From an archaeon (lineage in GTDB: Archaea > Nanobdellota > Nanobdellia > SCGC-AAA011-G17 > GW2011-AR20): a stretch of 44,965 bases of DNA. Every line of letters begins with the position of its first letter. Position 1 is the stretch's first letter. The position numbers and the translations under genes were made by a program. The notes beneath the pieces are model-generated. The model saw only the letters and a list, made by a program, of their open reading frames with translations. It did no database searches and was not told the DNA's origin. Location of the stretch: positions 1 to 44,965 of the forward strand of contig NZCT01000018.1 of NCBI GenBank assembly GCA_002688355.1. The letters run 5' to 3'. Below, one piece after another: positions 42,740 to 44,965 of this stretch.

Positions 42740-43114
42740 ATGGAAAAGGGTGATTCAGTTCAAACTTATGAAAGATGGTATCAAAAAATATTTCCTCTTT
42801 GTGTATTTGTGTTTACATTATATGGAGTTTCTAGTTTTCTTAGTGATCAAATTACACATTATTTAGCAACTAATGAACTAACTAAATTAAAAAGTGAATC
42901 TGCTCTTGAAAGGTTTGAATATGTTAATGAAGATAATCTAGTGGATAGAATAAGAAAAACCATTGCTCATGAAACATTTCCTATTTACAAGTATGTTGTT
43001 GTTGATTCAGTAGATTATGGAATGTATATAGACGGAGAATTTAAATTTATTTCAGAACCATTGTATAAGAAAATACAGAAAGAAATTGGGAAAAATAAAT
43101 TGAAGCAACAGTAG
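42740..43114 (+). CDS. Small membrane-anchored protein of unknown function
   Basis: This 124-residue protein starts MEKGDSVQTYERWYQKIF with one membrane helix at about 17-34 and a soluble C-terminal domain with strands (YKYVVVDSVDYGMYIDGEF). The ATG at 42740 is chosen because a TTTTATAAT element (about 42711-42719) lies about 26 nt upstream; the in-frame ATG at 42725 would be too close to it. Function unknown. Confidence 0.55.
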   Translation: MEKGDSVQTYERWYQKIFPLCVFVFTLYGVSSFLSDQITHYLATNELTKLKSESALERFEYVNEDNLVDRIRKTIAHETFPIYKYVVVDSVDYGMYIDGEFKFISEPLYKKIQKEIGKNKLKQQ

Positions 43115-43116
43115 AT

Positions 43117-43605
43117 TTAATTGAACTTTTTTAGGCTTAGAAACGCCTTAATTTCATCATAGATATTATATGTATCGTTTTTTAATTCATCATTATAACG
43201 ATCTAGTTTATCTTTTATGAATAGTTTATCGTATAAACCTCTCCAGACCTTTAGAAATGGTTTTTGTTCCCATCTCTGTTCATAATCTGATTCTATGTAA
43301 GATTCAAAAGTAATGTTAAAAGCTCCTCGTAGAAATTTCTTGTTCTTAACTGTAGTTTCATGTATATTCGAGCCAGTGATTCTTACTTCTATTACAAATT
43401 GAGCATAATCATCTACTTTCTTTTCAGCTCTCCAGAATATTTTAACGTTATTTTCTGTTCTAGCGTCAACGTGATATTCTTGTTCATAAAGAGAATAATC
43501 TCTTGAAGTTAACCAATCTTGTATTAATCTAAAGACTTCTCCTGTATCTAGAATATCATCATGAAATACTCTTAAAGGGAAAACAACATAATCGAATTCT
43601 GCCAT
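43117..43605 (-). CDS. Member A of a three-paralogue unknown family
   Basis: This 162-residue protein shares a common plan with the next two genes. The first half ends in a W-containing strand (IFWRAEKKVDDYAQFVIEV), a second half holds ITFESYIESDY, then KPFLKVWRGLYDKLF, and a closing helix IYDEIKAFLSLKKF. There are no cysteines or metal sites. It lies last in a row of three on the minus strand. Family not recognised. The beta-rich, aromatic core suggests a small ligand- or lipid-binding fold, which is a guess. Confidence 0.6.
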   Translation of the reverse strand: MAEFDYVVFPLRVFHDDILDTGEVFRLIQDWLTSRDYSLYEQEYHVDARTENNVKIFWRAEKKVDDYAQFVIEVRITGSNIHETTVKNKKFLRGAFNITFESYIESDYEQRWEQKPFLKVWRGLYDKLFIKDKLDRYNDELKNDTYNIYDEIKAFLSLKKFN

Positions 43606-43645
43606 ATTGTTTAAAATATCTGTTTATTTAATAAATTATTGTTTT

Positions 43646-44152
43646 TTATAATCTTCTTAACGAAAAGAACTCTTTTATAGCATCTTGGAATTGATATGTT
43701 TTTATGTAAACTTCTCTTTTATATGCACCTAATCTTTTTCTAGCTACAACATTAAAGTATATTTTTTTAAGTAGTGAGAATTTCTTCCACTCATCATCTG
43801 TTATTTCAACTTCGCTAGCTATTCTAATTTCAAAATCTCCTTTGTCTAATTTTCTCTTTACATCTCCTACTTCTCCTTCTACGTCTTTCATTCCTACAAC
43901 TAAAAAAGTTATTCTAAAATTAAATTTATAATATTCACTAACTTGATGAGAAGCTACCCAAGCTATCTCTAATAGTCTAGTGTCACCTGTTCTTCTTTCT
44001 ACATATTTTTTTTCTAATTTATGATCATTATCCACATAACCACGATCTTCTAGCCAAAGCTTCATAAATCTATATAAAACCATAAAATCAGTTGTTCCAA
44101 CCCATCTTACTTTTATTCCTGCTGAAGGTGTTAAAGGATATGTTGTTCCCAT
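43646..44152 (-). CDS. Member B of a three-paralogue unknown family
   Basis: This 168-residue protein is the most diverged member: IAWVASHQVSEYYKFNFRI replaces the W..K.DY..F.IEV segment, ITDDEWKKFSLLKKIYFNVV the middle helix, and FQDAIKEFFSLRRL the final helix. Its ATG follows the stop of member C by 1 nt, so the two are cotranscribed. Function unknown. Confidence 0.6.
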   Translation of the reverse strand: MGTTYPLTPSAGIKVRWVGTTDFMVLYRFMKLWLEDRGYVDNDHKLEKKYVERRTGDTRLLEIAWVASHQVSEYYKFNFRITFLVVGMKDVEGEVGDVKRKLDKGDFEIRIASEVEITDDEWKKFSLLKKIYFNVVARKRLGAYKREVYIKTYQFQDAIKEFFSLRRL

Positions 44153-44153
44153 T

Positions 44154-44639
44154 TTATCTATAATGTTTTAATAAACTTTTAATTAAATCATTAAAATCTA
44201 GAGTTTCTTTTTCTAATTTATTTAAATGTTCTATGATTTTTTTCTTGAATATGAAATTGTTATATATATAAAATAGGAATTTTGTAAATGGGTTTTTTTG
44301 GAATTGCTCTGCATAATCTAAGTCTACATGAGAAATTAAATTAATCTTTATCTCTCCATGATATATATTTCCAACTTTTTTAACACCAATGATGAGTATT
44401 TTTACTTCAATTGTATATTGAACATAATCATTTATCTTTCTCTCTCCAAGCCAACCCATTATAATTTCATTACCTTGTGGAAAATTTTTCTCTATTTGTT
44501 CACTTTCTGTAAAATCATATTTATATCTATCAAACCATGGTGGAGCATTTTTGTAAAAGTGATCTATGTCTATAGGACCTTTTACGTGGATAATAAATCC
44601 CTTAGGTGGGGAAACCATTACTTTAGATGAAAAAGTCAT
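44154..44639 (-). CDS. Member C of a three-paralogue unknown family
   Basis: This 161-residue protein contains MGWLGERKINDYVQYTIEV, LISHVDLDYAEQFQKNPF and a closing FNDLIKSLLKHYR. These align with the same positions in members A and B. It is the first of the three in transcription order and lies 42 nt after the Sec61-beta gene on the same strand, so all may share the Sec61-beta promoter. Function unknown. Confidence 0.6.
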   Translation of the reverse strand: MTFSSKVMVSPPKGFIIHVKGPIDIDHFYKNAPPWFDRYKYDFTESEQIEKNFPQGNEIIMGWLGERKINDYVQYTIEVKILIIGVKKVGNIYHGEIKINLISHVDLDYAEQFQKNPFTKFLFYIYNNFIFKKKIIEHLNKLEKETLDFNDLIKSLLKHYR

Positions 44640-44681
44640 GATTAAAGAAAAGAAAGTTTATTAATAAATTTTTTGGTATTT

Positions 44682-44837
44682 TTAGAAGAATACTTGTAAT
44701 ATGATTTCAAAGACCATAACTATAATTATAGCTGCTACAACATGTTCTGGTTCAATTTCTATGCTACTTTTGTAATCATCAAAATATCTAACTAAGCCAC
44801 CCATTCCAGAAGGCATTTGTACTTGTTGATCTGCCAT
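44682..44837 (-). CDS. secG: Preprotein translocase subunit Sec61-beta (SecG)
   Basis: This 51-residue protein reads MADQQVQMPSGMGGLVRYFD, followed by an acidic/basic stretch and one membrane helix (about 32-51) that ends the protein. The PSGxGGLxRYF-D motif and single C-terminal helix identify archaeal Sec61-beta. It associates with SecY and SecE, which are not in the window. A TTTTATATAC element (about 44857-44866) lies about 25 nt before the ATG. Confidence 0.93.
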   Translation of the reverse strand: MADQQVQMPSGMGGLVRYFDDYKSSIEIEPEHVVAAIIIVMVFEIILQVFF

Positions 44838-44882
44838 TTTAATATATTTATAATGAACGTATATAAAAGTTTTGCTATTTTA

Positions 44883-44965
44883 GGGCTCTGCTGAAACCCT
44901 ACTAAAATTGATTTAATTTTTCTATCTAAATTATATGCTATCAATTTACAAATTACTTCTTTCTT
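44883..44965. repeat. Right copy of the 83-bp terminal inverted repeat
   Basis: This is the exact reverse complement of 17-99, ending at the last base of the window, so the copy may continue beyond it. The hairpin part (GGGCTCTGCTGAAACCC) is innermost, just upstream of the Sec61-beta TATA element. Confidence 0.9.

Overview
The window looks like a piece of an AT-rich archaeal chromosome, most likely from a DPANN archaeon of the Woesearchaeota/Pacearchaeota type. Archaeal markers are RNA polymerase subunits D and N, ribosomal L18e-L13-S9, aEF-2 with the diphthamide site, Sec61-beta, an archaeal class I CCA enzyme, RNase P subunit Rpp21/Rnp4, a PAC2 protein, archaeal RNase J and class III prepilins. 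A bacterial-type DNA gyrase (gyrB-gyrA), very compact spacing and many small lineage-specific genes fit DPANN. Most promoters are a TATA-like element about 22-30 nt before the start codon, so transcripts should be leaderless; only a few genes show a GGTG-type Shine-Dalgarno sequence. The taxonomic call is an inference from gene content.

Layout. 1-3.3 kb: terminal repeat, two prepilin paralogues, a DUF192 protein, RNase J, a small unknown. 3.3-9.6 kb: methyltransferase, cysteine desulfurase, tRNA-Gly followed 8 nt later by a small ORF, a small phosphatase, an LmbE-type deacetylase plus glycosyltransferase pair, a PAC2 protein and unknowns. 9.7-12.1 kb: a membrane redox cassette (two DoxX-like proteins, VKOR, a thioredoxin-fold lipoprotein, CcdA). 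12.1-15.7 kb: a mini-protein, YchF-like GTPase and aEF-2. 15.7-19.5 kb: a two-gene operon with an SNF2 helicase fused to a methyltransferase and a protein with six tandem HNH-associated repeats, preceded by a candidate operator. 19.6-21.3 kb: a sulfur-transfer operon (ThiI-like PP-loop enzyme, ubiquitin-like carrier, TtuA/Ncs6). 21.4-27 kb: RNA polymerase and ribosomal genes with two unknown genes inserted, tRNA-Leu and a stomatin-like protein. 27-29.3 kb: small genes including a zincin, Rnp4 and an RNase H-fold protein. 29.3-33.7 kb: gyrA and gyrB. 33.8-39.7 kb: an accessory island with a MORC/MutL-like GHKL ATPase, an HTH partner and divergent HTH/coiled-coil proteins sharing a duplicated DNA-binding module. 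39.8-44.8 kb: half-size MFS protein, CCA enzyme, MscS-like channel, three diverged paralogues of an unknown family and Sec61-beta. The last 83 bases are the exact reverse complement of bases 17-99.

How the genes work together. The redox cassette should form and isomerise disulfides outside the cell. The sulfur genes (cysteine desulfurase, ThiI-like, ubiquitin-like carrier, TtuA) should thiolate tRNA. CCA enzyme and Rnp4 mature the tRNAs, neither of which encodes CCA. The two accessory loci (15.7-19.5 and 33.8-39.7 kb) are the best candidates for an undescribed system. Both combine an ATPase with DNA-binding modules, and related SNF2, methylase and MORC-type ATPases are known from restriction-like operons. 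No nuclease domain is recognisable in either, so a defence role is only a hypothesis.

There is no stretch over 300 bases without a gene. The longest gene-free interval (33654-33833) holds the gyrB promoter.
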